This document shows, piece by piece, positions 34,324-42,952 of a stretch of DNA of 45,417 nucleotides. Each line of letters starts with the position of its first letter. The stretch's first letter is position 1. The stretch comes from PCC-9228 sp964477525 (GTDB taxonomy: Bacteria > Cyanobacteriota > Cyanobacteriia > Cyanobacteriales > PCC-9228), in assembly GCA_964477525.1 (NCBI GenBank), contig CAYZHY010000015.1:1-45417 (forward strand), in the 5' to 3' direction. A program made the translations under genes and the position numbers. The notes beneath the pieces were generated by a model that saw only the letters and a list, made by a program, of their open reading frames with translations, was not told where the DNA came from and made no database searches.

Positions 34324-35343
34324 ATGGCACCCAACAAGCCGAACTTGCGGCAACTAGCAGAACAAGGCAATCCCGAAGCGATCGCCTCTATTTTTAACCA
34401 ATTTTTTCAACGCAAGGGACTGCAAGACGTAGAAACCACTGCCGAACGCGCCGATGGTTGGTTGTATATCACCCTGAAAGCCCCTCAAGTCCCCAACCAA
34501 GAGGTATTCGTGAAAACCATTCGCCAGGGAATGGAACGAATCGGTTGCAACGAAATTCACACCGTACAGGTAGAAGGCTATCAAAGCGGTTCCGATACCC
34601 CTGGCTGGAACGAACAAATTCAATTGCAATCGGCAGACCTATCGGTTTTCGAGCAATACAATCCAGAATCCGAAACCGAAGAGGCACCTGCCTCTGCATC
34701 TGCGGTTGCCGATCCTTCACCAGAAGAATTTCACCAGGAACCAACCGAACAAGAAGATTCCTTTACCGAACAAGAGAATTTCTCCCAACAAGATACGGGA
34801 GATACCGAACCCGCCGCTCGCAAACGCCGCCGTGGCTTGCTGCCCATCTTGGGAGTTCTTTTATTCTTGGTTTTGGTGGGAGCTGTTGGTCTCGTTTATT
34901 ATGTTCGCCTCATTCCTGGCTGGGGTTGGCCAGACAAATGGCCCCGACCTGTTGCTTTGGATCTTTCCCATTTACTGGGCAAAGGCGAATCCAGCGAGCA
35001 AGCGGACTCTTCCAAACCAACATCAACTTCCCAACCATCCACCTCCTCGTCGTCTCCGGAAGCCACTGACGAGACCAAACCCGACTCCTCTCCCGAAGCT
35101 TCTCCCAGCCCCGATCCTTGGCGTGAAGGCGTAAACAAAGCTATAGAAGCTGCCGAATTGGCTCAAAATGCCAACTCTCAAAGCGAGTGGAATCAAGTTC
35201 AACAACTTTGGCAACAAGCTGCTAACGCCATGGCCGAGGTTCCTGAAGACCATTCCAAATACGAAACCGCCCAGCAAAAAGCGAACGAATACCAACAAAA
35301 TGCGGAAGTTGCCAGCCAACGAGCTGCCCAAGCTGGTTCTTAA
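34324..35343 (+). CDS. Conserved cyanobacterial membrane-anchored hypothetical protein, 339 aa
   Basis: An N-terminal globular domain (about 5-110; LRQLAEQGNPEAIASIFNQF, with APQVPNQEVFVKTIRQGMER) resembles a domain shared by several cyanobacterial proteins of unknown function. An acidic linker (about 110-165), a basic stop (ARKRRRG) and one membrane helix (about 170-192) follow. A Ser/Thr/Pro linker leads to a C-terminal helical domain (about 260-335; WREGVNKAIEAAELAQNANS, then WNQVQQLWQQAANAMAEVP), which looks like a short TPR-related helical unit. Topology is probably N-terminus inside, C-terminus outside. It overlaps the convergent GT39 gene by four bases at the stop codons. Function unknown. 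Confidence 0.75.
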   Translation: MAPNKPNLRQLAEQGNPEAIASIFNQFFQRKGLQDVETTAERADGWLYITLKAPQVPNQEVFVKTIRQGMERIGCNEIHTVQVEGYQSGSDTPGWNEQIQLQSADLSVFEQYNPESETEEAPASASAVADPSPEEFHQEPTEQEDSFTEQENFSQQDTGDTEPAARKRRRGLLPILGVLLFLVLVGAVGLVYYVRLIPGWGWPDKWPRPVALDLSHLLGKGESSEQADSSKPTSTSQPSTSSSSPEATDETKPDSSPEASPSPDPWREGVNKAIEAAELAQNANSQSEWNQVQQLWQQAANAMAEVPEDHSKYETAQQKANEYQQNAEVASQRAAQAGS

Positions 35344-36944
35344 TTTTCCTCAGAACGAGATGCCGGTTGCTGTTTCCACAACCAACCTTCTTCAAAGGCT
35401 TCCACCAATTCGGAATTGGTCTGCCGTTCAAATTGGGCGATGTCTTCATCGGAAAAGCGATAGGCAAACACAACTTGGGATCGGGAAGGAATTTGCGGGA
35501 AATTTTGGTCTACGAACAACTGCCAGGTCACATCATCTCGTAATAAATGGGTGAGCGATAGCACCATGCCCACGGTATCGTTGCTCAAAACCACCGGTTG
35601 GGAAGCAGAATTGATAATTTTCGCCAGTTCTGGATGGTGGCGGCTTTTGGCGTAGCTTTTGTGCCACCAAACCGGAACGAAGGAAGCCACAAAACAAGAA
35701 ACCACACCCACAAACACCAAAGCCAAGCCAATGGTACGCCAGCGGCGATACAAGCGACTAGATTTTTTGGCTTGAGTGACTTTATAGGTCAACAAGTAAG
35801 AAACGGCCAGTTGGATGCCCAAATAGCTGGGAACCCCGTAGCGCGTAATACTGGAGCGACGACCGCCGGCCACTACATCAGGAACGATCAGCGCCAATCC
35901 CAATACACCCATCAGCGTAATTAGAAAAATCCAAGTACGCGGGGGAGCGTACCGGCAAACGTAGTAAATCGAATAAACGGTTAAAGCAATTAAAAGATAT
36001 AAAATGGGGTTTAACGGACTAGTTCCCTGATTGACATCAAAGAAAATCCGGCTTAAATTTAACCCCCAAATTAGATGTAAGTTAGGACGAGGAATGCTGG
36101 TGGAAATGGTATTTTGCGCGATGGTGGAGAAATTCTCAATCATTACCAGCATCCAAGGCAGGAACAAAACCAACCCCGTTACCGCTGCTACAAAGGCAAA
36201 ACCGATGCGTTGCCAACCCTGCTTTCGGGAGGGTGATTCTGTAACCACCACAAAAATACCATGCCCCAATACGACCAAACCGGAGAATGGGTGAGCGTAG
36301 AAAGCCAACGCCACCAAAACGGCATACAATCCCCAAGCCAACCCCAACTTGGTTCGGGAGGAACTGCGATCGCGGTGAAGGCGCAAAGCCCGCAACAAAG
36401 CAGCACTAGAAAGTACAATGGTAAGCGTCCACAGACTGTATTCCCGCGCCTCTTTGGCATACAAAACGTGAAAAGGCGATACAGCCACTAATGCCGTCGC
36501 CACCCAGGGAACGGTCTTATTGGCAAACAGTTCGCGACCCAGCCAATAGACCCCCGGCAAAACCAAAACGCCCAACAACGCCGATAGCGTTCGCAAAATC
36601 GCCACCGAATTGCCAAAAATTTGATGCCACCAACGAGCCAACACGTAGTATAAGGGAGCGTGTTCGCTATGCTTGCCCAAAGCGTCGAACACAGCCTGCC
36701 AATCTTCAGTGGGATTGGGATATTGGTACTGTTGGTGCAGTTCGCCAACTGTAATCGGTTCTCCCGTGTAAACTTGTTGCATCAATTCTTCTTCCGTATG
36801 CCCGGAAATTCGCAGGGAAGTCATGGTTTCGTCGTACCAGTAAACCTGGCGGTCGATATTAAAAAACCGCAGGAAAACGCCCAATACTAGCAATCCCACC
36901 AACAATTTTTGCCAATTGTTCCAATGTCGCGTGTAATGTCTCAT
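35340..36944 (-). CDS. Membrane glycosyltransferase, GT39/PMT-like
   Basis: The product is 534 residues with about eleven membrane helices. It begins MRHYTRHWNNWQKLLVGLLV. The first periplasmic loop carries WYDETMTSLR, matching the conserved Asp-Glu of GT39/ArnT-like enzymes that use polyprenyl-linked sugars. Further marks are SEHAPLYYVLARWW and the KEAREYSLWTLT segment. The C-terminal 100 residues form a soluble domain (HHPELAKIINSASQPVVLSN). It probably adds sugars from a lipid carrier to protein or lipid at the outer face of the membrane; the acceptor is unknown. ATG 36944 is chosen because the longer frame starts at a TTG. The stop codon overlaps that of the preceding convergent gene. Confidence 0.87.
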   Translation of the reverse strand: MRHYTRHWNNWQKLLVGLLVLGVFLRFFNIDRQVYWYDETMTSLRISGHTEEELMQQVYTGEPITVGELHQQYQYPNPTEDWQAVFDALGKHSEHAPLYYVLARWWHQIFGNSVAILRTLSALLGVLVLPGVYWLGRELFANKTVPWVATALVAVSPFHVLYAKEAREYSLWTLTIVLSSAALLRALRLHRDRSSSRTKLGLAWGLYAVLVALAFYAHPFSGLVVLGHGIFVVVTESPSRKQGWQRIGFAFVAAVTGLVLFLPWMLVMIENFSTIAQNTISTSIPRPNLHLIWGLNLSRIFFDVNQGTSPLNPILYLLIALTVYSIYYVCRYAPPRTWIFLITLMGVLGLALIVPDVVAGGRRSSITRYGVPSYLGIQLAVSYLLTYKVTQAKKSSRLYRRWRTIGLALVFVGVVSCFVASFVPVWWHKSYAKSRHHPELAKIINSASQPVVLSNDTVGMVLSLTHLLRDDVTWQLFVDQNFPQIPSRSQVVFAYRFSDEDIAQFERQTNSELVEAFEEGWLWKQQPASRSEEN

Positions 36945-37298
36945 GTTTTGCAAAAATGGATGGCATCTGCAAATTCCTCTACCCCCTCCCTGCAGACCAA
37001 ATGGAAAGCAACAGTAGTAGCGCGTCTAGACAAAATGGTGAGCAACGTAATGGCTAAATTGTTTCCAAATTAGAAACTTTAGCGATCGCTTTACCCACCA
37101 AATGAAACGCTGTGTCCACTCTACCTATTTATTTATGGTTTTAAATTTCGGATTTTCCCAAAAGGGGGGCAAACGAAATCCTACCAGTTCATCCCCCCAC
37201 TTTGGCCAGCATCCACGCACCCACCGCTCCCCAATTCCGTAACAAAAATGGCATAGTAGATGGAAATCAAGTGCTGGCAACTGTGGCAGGTTTATTAT
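36945..37298. other. Divergent intergenic region with dispersed repeat copy B
   Basis: About 350 bases between the GT39 gene (minus) and the DsbA-like gene (plus). It carries repeat copy B (37017-37084), a HIP1 octamer at 37083-37090, and a small C/G homopolymer pair (AAAGGGGGGC near 37160 and TCCCCCCAC near 37192) that could pair as a hairpin. No gene is supported. Confidence 0.5.
37017..37084 (+). repeat. Dispersed 68-bp repeat, copy B
   Basis: It begins GTAGCGCGTCTAG and contains ATGGTGAGCAACGTAATGGC, matching 26251-26320 with scattered changes and two gaps. In copy B the frame that is open in copy A has stop codons (PN then TAG). It is likely a degenerate mobile or regulatory repeat. Confidence 0.75.
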
Positions 37299-38135
37299 AT
37301 GAAATTTCAATTGTATCCGTGGCAAGCTACCGTTCGCTTTTTTACTTCGATCCAACACCAATGGCAGCAAATTTGGCGTTCTTGGCGTCGCATGTCTTGG
37401 TGGTTGGCTGCTGTTTTGACAGGCGTCGTTTTGGTTAGTTGTTCGGCAGGAGGAGAAGCGAACGAAAACGCGCAAACATCCTCTGAATTCGAACAAAAAG
37501 TGTTGCAAGTGGTGCGCGACAACCCTCAAGTTTTGGTAGAGACGCTCCAGGCTTACCAGCAGCAACAAAAAGAAGGCGTACAAGAAGCCAGACGCTCGTT
37601 TTTAGAGAAAATGAGCAAAGAGCCGGCAACAGTCATTGGCAATTCTCCCACCAAAGGGTCGGCCAAACAAGATATTGTGTTGCTGGAATTTTCCGATTTT
37701 CAATGTCCTTTTTGTGGACGTGCTCACGATACCGTCAAACAATTTATTCAAAAACACCAAGACCGCGTGACTTTGGTGTACAAGCATTTGCCTTTAGCTT
37801 CTATTCACTCACAAGCAGTTCCCGCCGCCCAGGCATCGTGGGCAGCTCAACAACAAGGGAAGTTTTGGAAATATCACGATCGCTTGTTTGACAATCAAGA
37901 CCAATTAGGCGATGAACTTTACAAACAAGTTGCTAAGGATTTGGAATTGGATCTGGATAAGTTTAACCGCGATCGCAATAGCGATGCTGCCAAACAAGCC
38001 ATTCAACAAGATTTGCAATTGGCACAAAGATTGGGCTTGAACAGTACGCCATTTTTCTTTCTCAACGAGCAAGCTCTCAGCGGTGCCGTCAAACTATCAG
38101 AATTGGAACAAGCTTTGGAAAAGGTAAGTTCTTAA
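37299..38135 (+). CDS. DsbA-family thioredoxin-fold lipoprotein (CPFC)
   Basis: The product is 278 residues. A long basic/aromatic N-terminus is followed by a membrane segment and lipobox (WWLAAVLTGVVLVSC, Cys48), so it may be a periplasmic lipoprotein. After a linker and a helical region (VVRDNPQVLVETLQAYQQQQ), a DsbA/thioredoxin fold follows with the redox motif SDFQCPFCGRAHD (Cys136 and Cys139). The cis-Pro loop is NSTPFFFLN near residue 248-256. It probably makes or isomerises disulfides in the periplasm or thylakoid lumen. ATG 37299 (MKFQLYPWQA) has CAGG upstream; the frame is open to 37260. It stands alone. Confidence 0.88.
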   Translation: MKFQLYPWQATVRFFTSIQHQWQQIWRSWRRMSWWLAAVLTGVVLVSCSAGGEANENAQTSSEFEQKVLQVVRDNPQVLVETLQAYQQQQKEGVQEARRSFLEKMSKEPATVIGNSPTKGSAKQDIVLLEFSDFQCPFCGRAHDTVKQFIQKHQDRVTLVYKHLPLASIHSQAVPAAQASWAAQQQGKFWKYHDRLFDNQDQLGDELYKQVAKDLELDLDKFNRDRNSDAAKQAIQQDLQLAQRLGLNSTPFFFLNEQALSGAVKLSELEQALEKVSS

Positions 38136-38204
38136 GACGATTTTAGGAGGTTTGGAAAACGGATTTGGCAGAAGTTTCACGGGAACGATGCCCAGCAATG
38201 GCTC

Positions 38205-38378
38205 TACCAATTTCTGTAAAATAGGAGTTCCTAGAATAGCGTTGCCCCTACAAAAACGTTTGCAATGTTCGTGGAAACGCGATCGCTACTTTTTTAGGGT
38301 GTTTTAACAGTGGATTGGCTTGGTTATATCGAGGCTTTTATTTCCCAAAAATAAAGAAAATTCACCAAAATGGTATAA
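38205..38378. repeat. Degenerate relative of the MITE-like element at 2420-2543
   Basis: The left end TACCAATTTCTGTAAAAT and the right end AAAATGGTATAAC resemble the ends of the 2.4-kb element, and the inside shares GCCCCTACAAAAA. The inverted repeats are imperfect here and the interior is longer. It carries no coding sequence. Confidence 0.35.
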
Positions 38379-38412
38379 CGAAGCATCCGCATAAATAAAA
38401 CCACAAAAATAT

Positions 38413-38431
38413 GGGTGGGCAGGGCCCACCC
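38413..38431. repeat. GGGTGGGC palindromic repeat
   Basis: GGGTGGGC and GCCCACCC (8-bp arms) flank AGG, followed by TACAAAATG. Short palindromes of this type are widespread in intergenic DNA of filamentous cyanobacteria. It could act as a transcription stop for one of the convergent genes, but no T-run follows. Confidence 0.6.
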
Positions 38432-38484
38432 TACAAAATGATTTTCTTTTATCGGAAATTTTCGCGAGACAAATTTAAGATAAA

Positions 38485-39192
38485 TTAAGCGGTGACTAAT
38501 TCTTGAGAAGGTCTGCTGCTCTTGCGAACGCCTTCGATCGCTTCGGCATAGCTATCAGCCTTAAATACAGCGGAACCAGCAACAATCGCATTGGCACCGG
38601 CTTCTAACACTTGCCAAGTATTGTTGGCTTTGAGACCGCCATCCACTTCAATCCAGGGATCGAGACCCCGTTCTGAGCACATGGCACGTAGTTTCTTAAT
38701 TTTGGGAACGATGCCAGGAATGAAGCTCTGACCGCCAAAACCGGGGTTGACACTCATCAGCAAGACCAGGTCGCACTGATCCAAGACATAGTCGATAAAC
38801 TCTAGGGGGGTGGAAGGATTGAGAACCACACCGGCTTTCTTGCCGTTTTCGCGGATTTGGTTGAGAGTGCGGTGTAGGTGGGGAGAAGCGTTGTGTTCGG
38901 CGTGTACGGAAATAATATCCGCACCAGCTTGGGCGAATTGTTCCACGTATTTTTCTGGTTCGACGATCATCAAGTGAACGTCGAGAGGCTTGTCTGTCAG
39001 GGGGCGAATTGCCTTGACAACCAAAGGTCCAATGGTGATATTGGGAACGAAACGACCGTCCATGACATCAACGTGGATCCAGTCGGCTCCCGCTTTGTCT
39101 ACAGCCTGAACTTCTTCTCCCAGACGGCTAAAATCGGCTGATAGAATGGAAGGAGCAACAACAATTGGTTTTTTGGATTGGGTTTGGGTCAT
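38485..39192 (-). CDS. rpe: Ribulose-phosphate 3-epimerase
   Basis: The product is 235 residues, the standard length. The TIM barrel carries VVAPSILSADFSRLGEE, WIHVDVMDGRFVPNITIGP (catalytic Asp in VDVMDG), DVHLMI, SVHAEHN, LLMSVNPGFGGQSF and the second catalytic Asp in WIEVDGGL. It interconverts ribulose 5-phosphate and xylulose 5-phosphate in the Calvin and pentose phosphate pathways. It starts at ATG 39192, with AGGC upstream on the minus strand. It stands alone. Confidence 0.97.
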   Translation of the reverse strand: MTQTQSKKPIVVAPSILSADFSRLGEEVQAVDKAGADWIHVDVMDGRFVPNITIGPLVVKAIRPLTDKPLDVHLMIVEPEKYVEQFAQAGADIISVHAEHNASPHLHRTLNQIRENGKKAGVVLNPSTPLEFIDYVLDQCDLVLLMSVNPGFGGQSFIPGIVPKIKKLRAMCSERGLDPWIEVDGGLKANNTWQVLEAGANAIVAGSAVFKADSYAEAIEGVRKSSRPSQELVTA

Positions 39193-39324
39193 GCTTGCCA
39201 GCCTAAAATAAAATCTGCAGTGTTTGTCATTTCAGTTTAACAAATTGTTGTCAATTTATTTACATTTTTACTTAGTCGTTGGTAATAGCATCTGCTGGGC
39301 TTTGTCGTAGGAGAATTTGGTTTT

Positions 39325-40980
39325 ATGGCGGTGCGGAATCGAAAGCAATGGCATAAAATAACAGGGGTTCTGGCCCTGGGTATGGGGGCGATCGCGCTGC
39401 CAACAACGGCTTATAGCTATTTAACAAGTTCGGTAGGAGAAACGGGCATCAATGCGTTGCGCTTGCATGGGGAACCCTACAATTTAAAAGGGCGCAAAAT
39501 TGCCATTGGTCAAGTAGAAATTGGCAGACCGGGTCGTTTTGGGATGGATAAAGAAATTCCAGCCAATGCAGCGATCGACCCCAAAGAAATTTTTCGGCGC
39601 AATGCTCCTGCCAAAGCCAACGGCGATGTAGATATGCACGCCCACAACGTAGCTGGGGTCATGATTTCCCAACATAAAGCCGTACCGGGTGTAGCACCAA
39701 AAGCCCGCTTGTATGCGGCTGCTGTTGCCGGAGACTACAGTAAAAACCGTCAAGCCTACGAATGCTTGACCACCCAACATGTGGCTATGCAAAACAGCGG
39801 CGACGTGCGCGCTACCAATTTTAGTTTTGGGGAACCTTTGGAACTGGACCCCCGTTCGGATGCGGTTTTGGATGGCAAGGCACCGCTAACCCTCTGTATT
39901 GATTGGCTGGCAGCACAAGAGAATGTAGCTTTTGCGATCGCAGGCAACCAAGGAAACGGCGGCATTCCCATTCCCACGGATAACTATAACGGCATTAACG
40001 TCGCTTTTTCCAGGCAGGGAGACAATCAAGTTTACAATCGAGTGGATGTGGCCAATTTGGGCAGCGTTTTCGGTGGCATTCGCGATCGCTTGGAAGGCAG
40101 AGAAAGCAACGTTGGAGAGCGCCGTTCCATTCATTTGCTAGCCCCCGGGCGCAATATTCCCTTAATCGAACCCAACGGTGAAATTCGCCGGGATACCGGT
40201 ACCAGTTTTGCCACACCCCACGTTACCGGCACGATCGCTTTGTTGCAAGAATACGGCGATCGCCAAATTGCCAAATCCCAATCCCATTGGAGTGTAGATG
40301 CCCGCCACCACGAAGTCATGAAAGCCGTTTTGCTCAATTCCGCCGATAAAATGAAAGACATCAGCGGCAACTATTTAGGCATGACCCGCACAATTTGGGA
40401 TAAAAACAACCAAAACTGGCTGCAATCGGATGCCTACCAAAAGCGCAGCATTCCCCTAAACGCCCAAATGGGCACCGGTCACCTCAATGCCTACCGTGCC
40501 TTCCAACAATTTCAACCGGGGCAGTATTCCCCCGAATTTCGGGTACCGGCCAGGGGTTGGGATTACAACCAGGTGCATCTAGACAGCGAAAACCAACCTG
40601 CCTATCGGGAATACAGCATCAGCCAGCCTTTGGCAGAAGGTAGTTACGTATCGGCAACCCTCGTCTGGAATCGCAAAGTGACTCTGCAAGACAAAAACGA
40701 AAATGGGCACTACGATCTGGGCGAAAAGTTTCGCGATCGCGGTTTGAACGATTTGAATTTATACTTGATGCCCGTGGAAAGCGACAATCCCGAAGATAGT
40801 GTCTGGTCTTCCGTTAGTTCCACAGACAGCGTAGAACACATATTTTTCCCCATCCCCGAAACCGGGCGTTACAAACTCCGCATTGCCTACGAACAGCAAG
40901 CCAACGATCCCAAACAAGATTACGCGATCGCTTGGTGGACCCAAACCGCTACCCAACCACAACTGCAGAACCGAGAATAA
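39325..40980 (+). CDS. S8 (subtilase-like) peptidase with Glu at the Asp position
   Basis: The product is 551 residues with a signal peptide (about 10-30, ITGVLALGMGAIALPTTAYS). The subtilase core runs from about 55 to 400. The oxyanion Asn is in AIAGNQGNGG (Asn208) and the nucleophile is in GTSFATPHVTG (Ser294). The His segment is HAHNVAGV (His105, standing for HGTHVAG). The first triad motif reads IGQVEIG, so Glu65 stands where subtilisins have Asp. The C-terminal 150 residues are beta-rich (VSATLVWNRKVTLQDKNENG), like a P- or PPC-type domain. It is probably secreted to the periplasm. Activity with Glu is uncertain. Its stop is five bases before the next gene, so the two are co-transcribed. 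AGGAG lies upstream of ATG 39325. Confidence 0.87.
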   Translation: MAVRNRKQWHKITGVLALGMGAIALPTTAYSYLTSSVGETGINALRLHGEPYNLKGRKIAIGQVEIGRPGRFGMDKEIPANAAIDPKEIFRRNAPAKANGDVDMHAHNVAGVMISQHKAVPGVAPKARLYAAAVAGDYSKNRQAYECLTTQHVAMQNSGDVRATNFSFGEPLELDPRSDAVLDGKAPLTLCIDWLAAQENVAFAIAGNQGNGGIPIPTDNYNGINVAFSRQGDNQVYNRVDVANLGSVFGGIRDRLEGRESNVGERRSIHLLAPGRNIPLIEPNGEIRRDTGTSFATPHVTGTIALLQEYGDRQIAKSQSHWSVDARHHEVMKAVLLNSADKMKDISGNYLGMTRTIWDKNNQNWLQSDAYQKRSIPLNAQMGTGHLNAYRAFQQFQPGQYSPEFRVPARGWDYNQVHLDSENQPAYREYSISQPLAEGSYVSATLVWNRKVTLQDKNENGHYDLGEKFRDRGLNDLNLYLMPVESDNPEDSVWSSVSSTDSVEHIFFPIPETGRYKLRIAYEQQANDPKQDYAIAWWTQTATQPQLQNRE

Positions 40981-40985
40981 CGCCT

Positions 40986-41339
40986 ATGGCACCGGCAAAC
41001 CAAAACTTCCAACGCCAACGCATGTTTCTCTATCTCATCCCCATTGTGGGTGTATTTCCGGCTTTGTGGACTTTGTACCGTCGCCGGGAAAACAGCGAGG
41101 CCGCCGAACTGGCTGCCAGCCGCCTCGCCGTTACCCTAGCCGGATTGTGGCTGAGCGGCTATATCCTCCTGGAAACCAGTGCTGGCACCAGCGAAATCCT
41201 ACAACTGCCATTTTTAATGGCCAGTACCGTCCTGACCAGTACCTATTTTCTGGTAAATTTGGGACTAATGGTGCGTTTGTGGAAAAAAATCCCACTATGG
41301 TTGCCAGGCGTTAGTAAAATTAGCGATCGTCTCCCCTAG
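40986..41339 (+). CDS. Three-helix membrane protein following the S8 peptidase, 117 aa
   Basis: After MAPANQNFQRQRM come hydrophobic segments at about 14-30, 44-66 and 75-97, with a YRRREN loop that should face the cytoplasm. It begins five bases after the S8 peptidase stop, so the two are translated from one message. The frame is open upstream to 40932 inside the peptidase gene, but ATG 40986 is the natural start. It might anchor, export or restrain the peptidase; that is inference from position only. I do not recognise the family. Confidence 0.72.
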   Translation: MAPANQNFQRQRMFLYLIPIVGVFPALWTLYRRRENSEAAELAASRLAVTLAGLWLSGYILLETSAGTSEILQLPFLMASTVLTSTYFLVNLGLMVRLWKKIPLWLPGVSKISDRLP

Positions 41340-41421
41340 AATAAAAACGCGAGGCCACTTTGGTATTTTTGTACCAACGTACAGCTCGTTGCGTTCAACA
41401 AGTGTGTGTGTGAGGAAACCA

Positions 41422-42945
41422 GTGACCACCAACAATCAATCCCAGTCCACCCACCTCAATCGCAAACCTTACCAACCGAAGAAAATCGGCAAAAAACACA
41501 AAAAACACCGTTTTACCTGGGTTTGGCTCGGTTTGGGGATGAGCAGTGTAGCCATGCTTTCAGCCACTGCTGGTGCTTGGCTGGCTGTTTCCCTATCCAG
41601 TACCCCCCTGATGAGCAGCAAACTAAGCCCAGAAGAGGCTTCCGTGTTTGCCCAGGACGATTTAACCAAAACCAATCTCAATCTGCCGGAACTGACCCGT
41701 CCAGTAAACGTTTTGGTAATGGGAACCAAGGTTTTAACCTCCGACCTCGATCGCAAACCCAAAAAAGATACAGAATACCATGCTTTGGTTAACTCGTTGG
41801 ATGGGTTGGCAGATGTGATGTTGCTGGTGCGTTTCGACCCCAACGAAAATCGTTTGGTGATGCTCAACATTCCCCGAGATACCCGTGCTTTTGTGAAAGG
41901 CGTAGGGACCACCAAACTTAACGAAGCCAACTACTACGGCGGTCCTTCTCTAGCTGCCAAATCCATTAGCGAAGTGCTAGGTGGGGTGACTATCGATCGC
42001 TACGTACGGGTCAACGTACAAGGCGTGGAAAAACTTATCGATACGTTGGGTGGGGTCACGGTATACGTACCCAAAGATATGGAATATCAGGACGACTCCC
42101 AACATTTGTATATTGACCTGGAAAAAGGAAAACAGCACCTCAACGGCGATGAGGCGTTACAATTTTTGCGCTACCGCTACGATGGCAGGGGGGATATCGG
42201 TCGCATCCAGCGCCAGCAAATGATGGTGCGGGCGATGGTGCAACAAACCCTCAAACCTTCAACGGTGACGCGGTTGCCCAAGATTTTATCGGTGATTCAA
42301 GACCATATCGACACCAACCTCAGTGTGGAAGAGTTGGTGGCTTTGGTAGGGTTTGCTCTAGAGCATAAAAAAGACGATTTGCAGATGTTGATGCTACCTG
42401 GTGATTTTAACGATGTTGAGAAATACGATAATGTTAGCTACTGGTTGCCCAACTACCGGGAAATTGACACCATGATGGCGGAATATTTCGATACAGGTTG
42501 GGTAGAAGATGGCTATGAGGTGAAATCTCCTTCTCAGGTACGGGTAGCGATTCAAAACAGTACGGAAAGCCGAGAGGCGGCTTACGAGCTGATCGATAAT
42601 TTGGCTAAAAAGGGATATCGCAGCGCCTTTTTAGACGAACCCTGGCCGCAAACTCTATCGACCACCCGGATTGTTGCCCAGCAGGGGGATGTGAAAACGG
42701 CAAAAGCTTTACGTCGCCGTTTGGGTTTTGGTGAGGTTCGCATTGAGAGTACGGGGAATTTGAAGTCTGATATTACCATTCAGTTGGGGCAGGATTGGTT
42801 GCAAAAGCGCGACCGAAAGGAATTGCCCCCAGCACAAACAAGAAGCGATCGCCACGAATCAACCAGGAATGGCTACGAATCTAGAAGCGATCGCCACGAA
42901 TCAACCAGGAATGGCTACGAATCTAGAAGCGATCGCTACGAGTAG
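41422..42945 (+). CDS. LCP (LytR-CpsA-Psr) family cell-wall ligase with LytR_C domain
   Basis: The product is 507 residues. A basic cytosolic start (KKIGKKHKKHR) and one membrane helix (about 33-57) precede the LCP domain (about 125-275). That domain has the marks DVMLLVRFDPNENRLVMLNI, IPRDTR at 150-155, GTTKLNEANYYGG and LRYRYDGRGDIGRIQRQQ, which holds pyrophosphate-binding Arg residues. A LytR_C domain follows (about 370-460; VRVAIQNSTESREAAYELID). LCP enzymes transfer polyprenyl-linked glycans to peptidoglycan. The C-terminal 35 residues are two copies of a 14-residue repeat, encoded by 42-bp units. GTG 41422 is chosen: AGGA lies six bases upstream, and the longer TTG start at 41389 has no ribosome-binding site. 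Confidence 0.9.
   Translation: MTTNNQSQSTHLNRKPYQPKKIGKKHKKHRFTWVWLGLGMSSVAMLSATAGAWLAVSLSSTPLMSSKLSPEEASVFAQDDLTKTNLNLPELTRPVNVLVMGTKVLTSDLDRKPKKDTEYHALVNSLDGLADVMLLVRFDPNENRLVMLNIPRDTRAFVKGVGTTKLNEANYYGGPSLAAKSISEVLGGVTIDRYVRVNVQGVEKLIDTLGGVTVYVPKDMEYQDDSQHLYIDLEKGKQHLNGDEALQFLRYRYDGRGDIGRIQRQQMMVRAMVQQTLKPSTVTRLPKILSVIQDHIDTNLSVEELVALVGFALEHKKDDLQMLMLPGDFNDVEKYDNVSYWLPNYREIDTMMAEYFDTGWVEDGYEVKSPSQVRVAIQNSTESREAAYELIDNLAKKGYRSAFLDEPWPQTLSTTRIVAQQGDVKTAKALRRRLGFGEVRIESTGNLKSDITIQLGQDWLQKRDRKELPPAQTRSDRHESTRNGYESRSDRHESTRNGYESRSDRYE
42841..42945 (+). repeat. 42-bp tandem repeat inside the LCP gene, each unit with a HIP1 core
   Basis: Units at 42841-42882 and 42883-42924 are identical, and a partial third runs to the stop codon. 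Each encodes RSDRHESTRNGYES and contains AGCGATCGC. It is a coding minisatellite and probably varies in copy number between strains. Confidence 0.92.
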
Positions 42946-42952
42946 AAAAAAC

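Larger units (their letters stand above)
38136..38484. other. Intergenic region with palindromic repeats
   Basis: About 350 bases between convergent genes (DsbA-like plus, rpe minus). It contains the degenerate MITE-like relative at 38205-38378, a HIP1 site at 38279-38286 and the GGGTGGGC palindrome at 38413-38431. No gene is supported. Confidence 0.55.

Noticed and set aside
34458..35069. 203-codon plus-strand frame overlapping the 339-residue membrane-anchored protein
   Set aside because: It is Arg/Ser/Thr-rich and out of frame with a better-supported gene that has a start, a membrane helix and conserved-looking domains.
42841..42945. CRISPR-like array
   Set aside because: The units are directly adjacent with no spacers and are in frame with the LCP gene; it is a coding tandem repeat.
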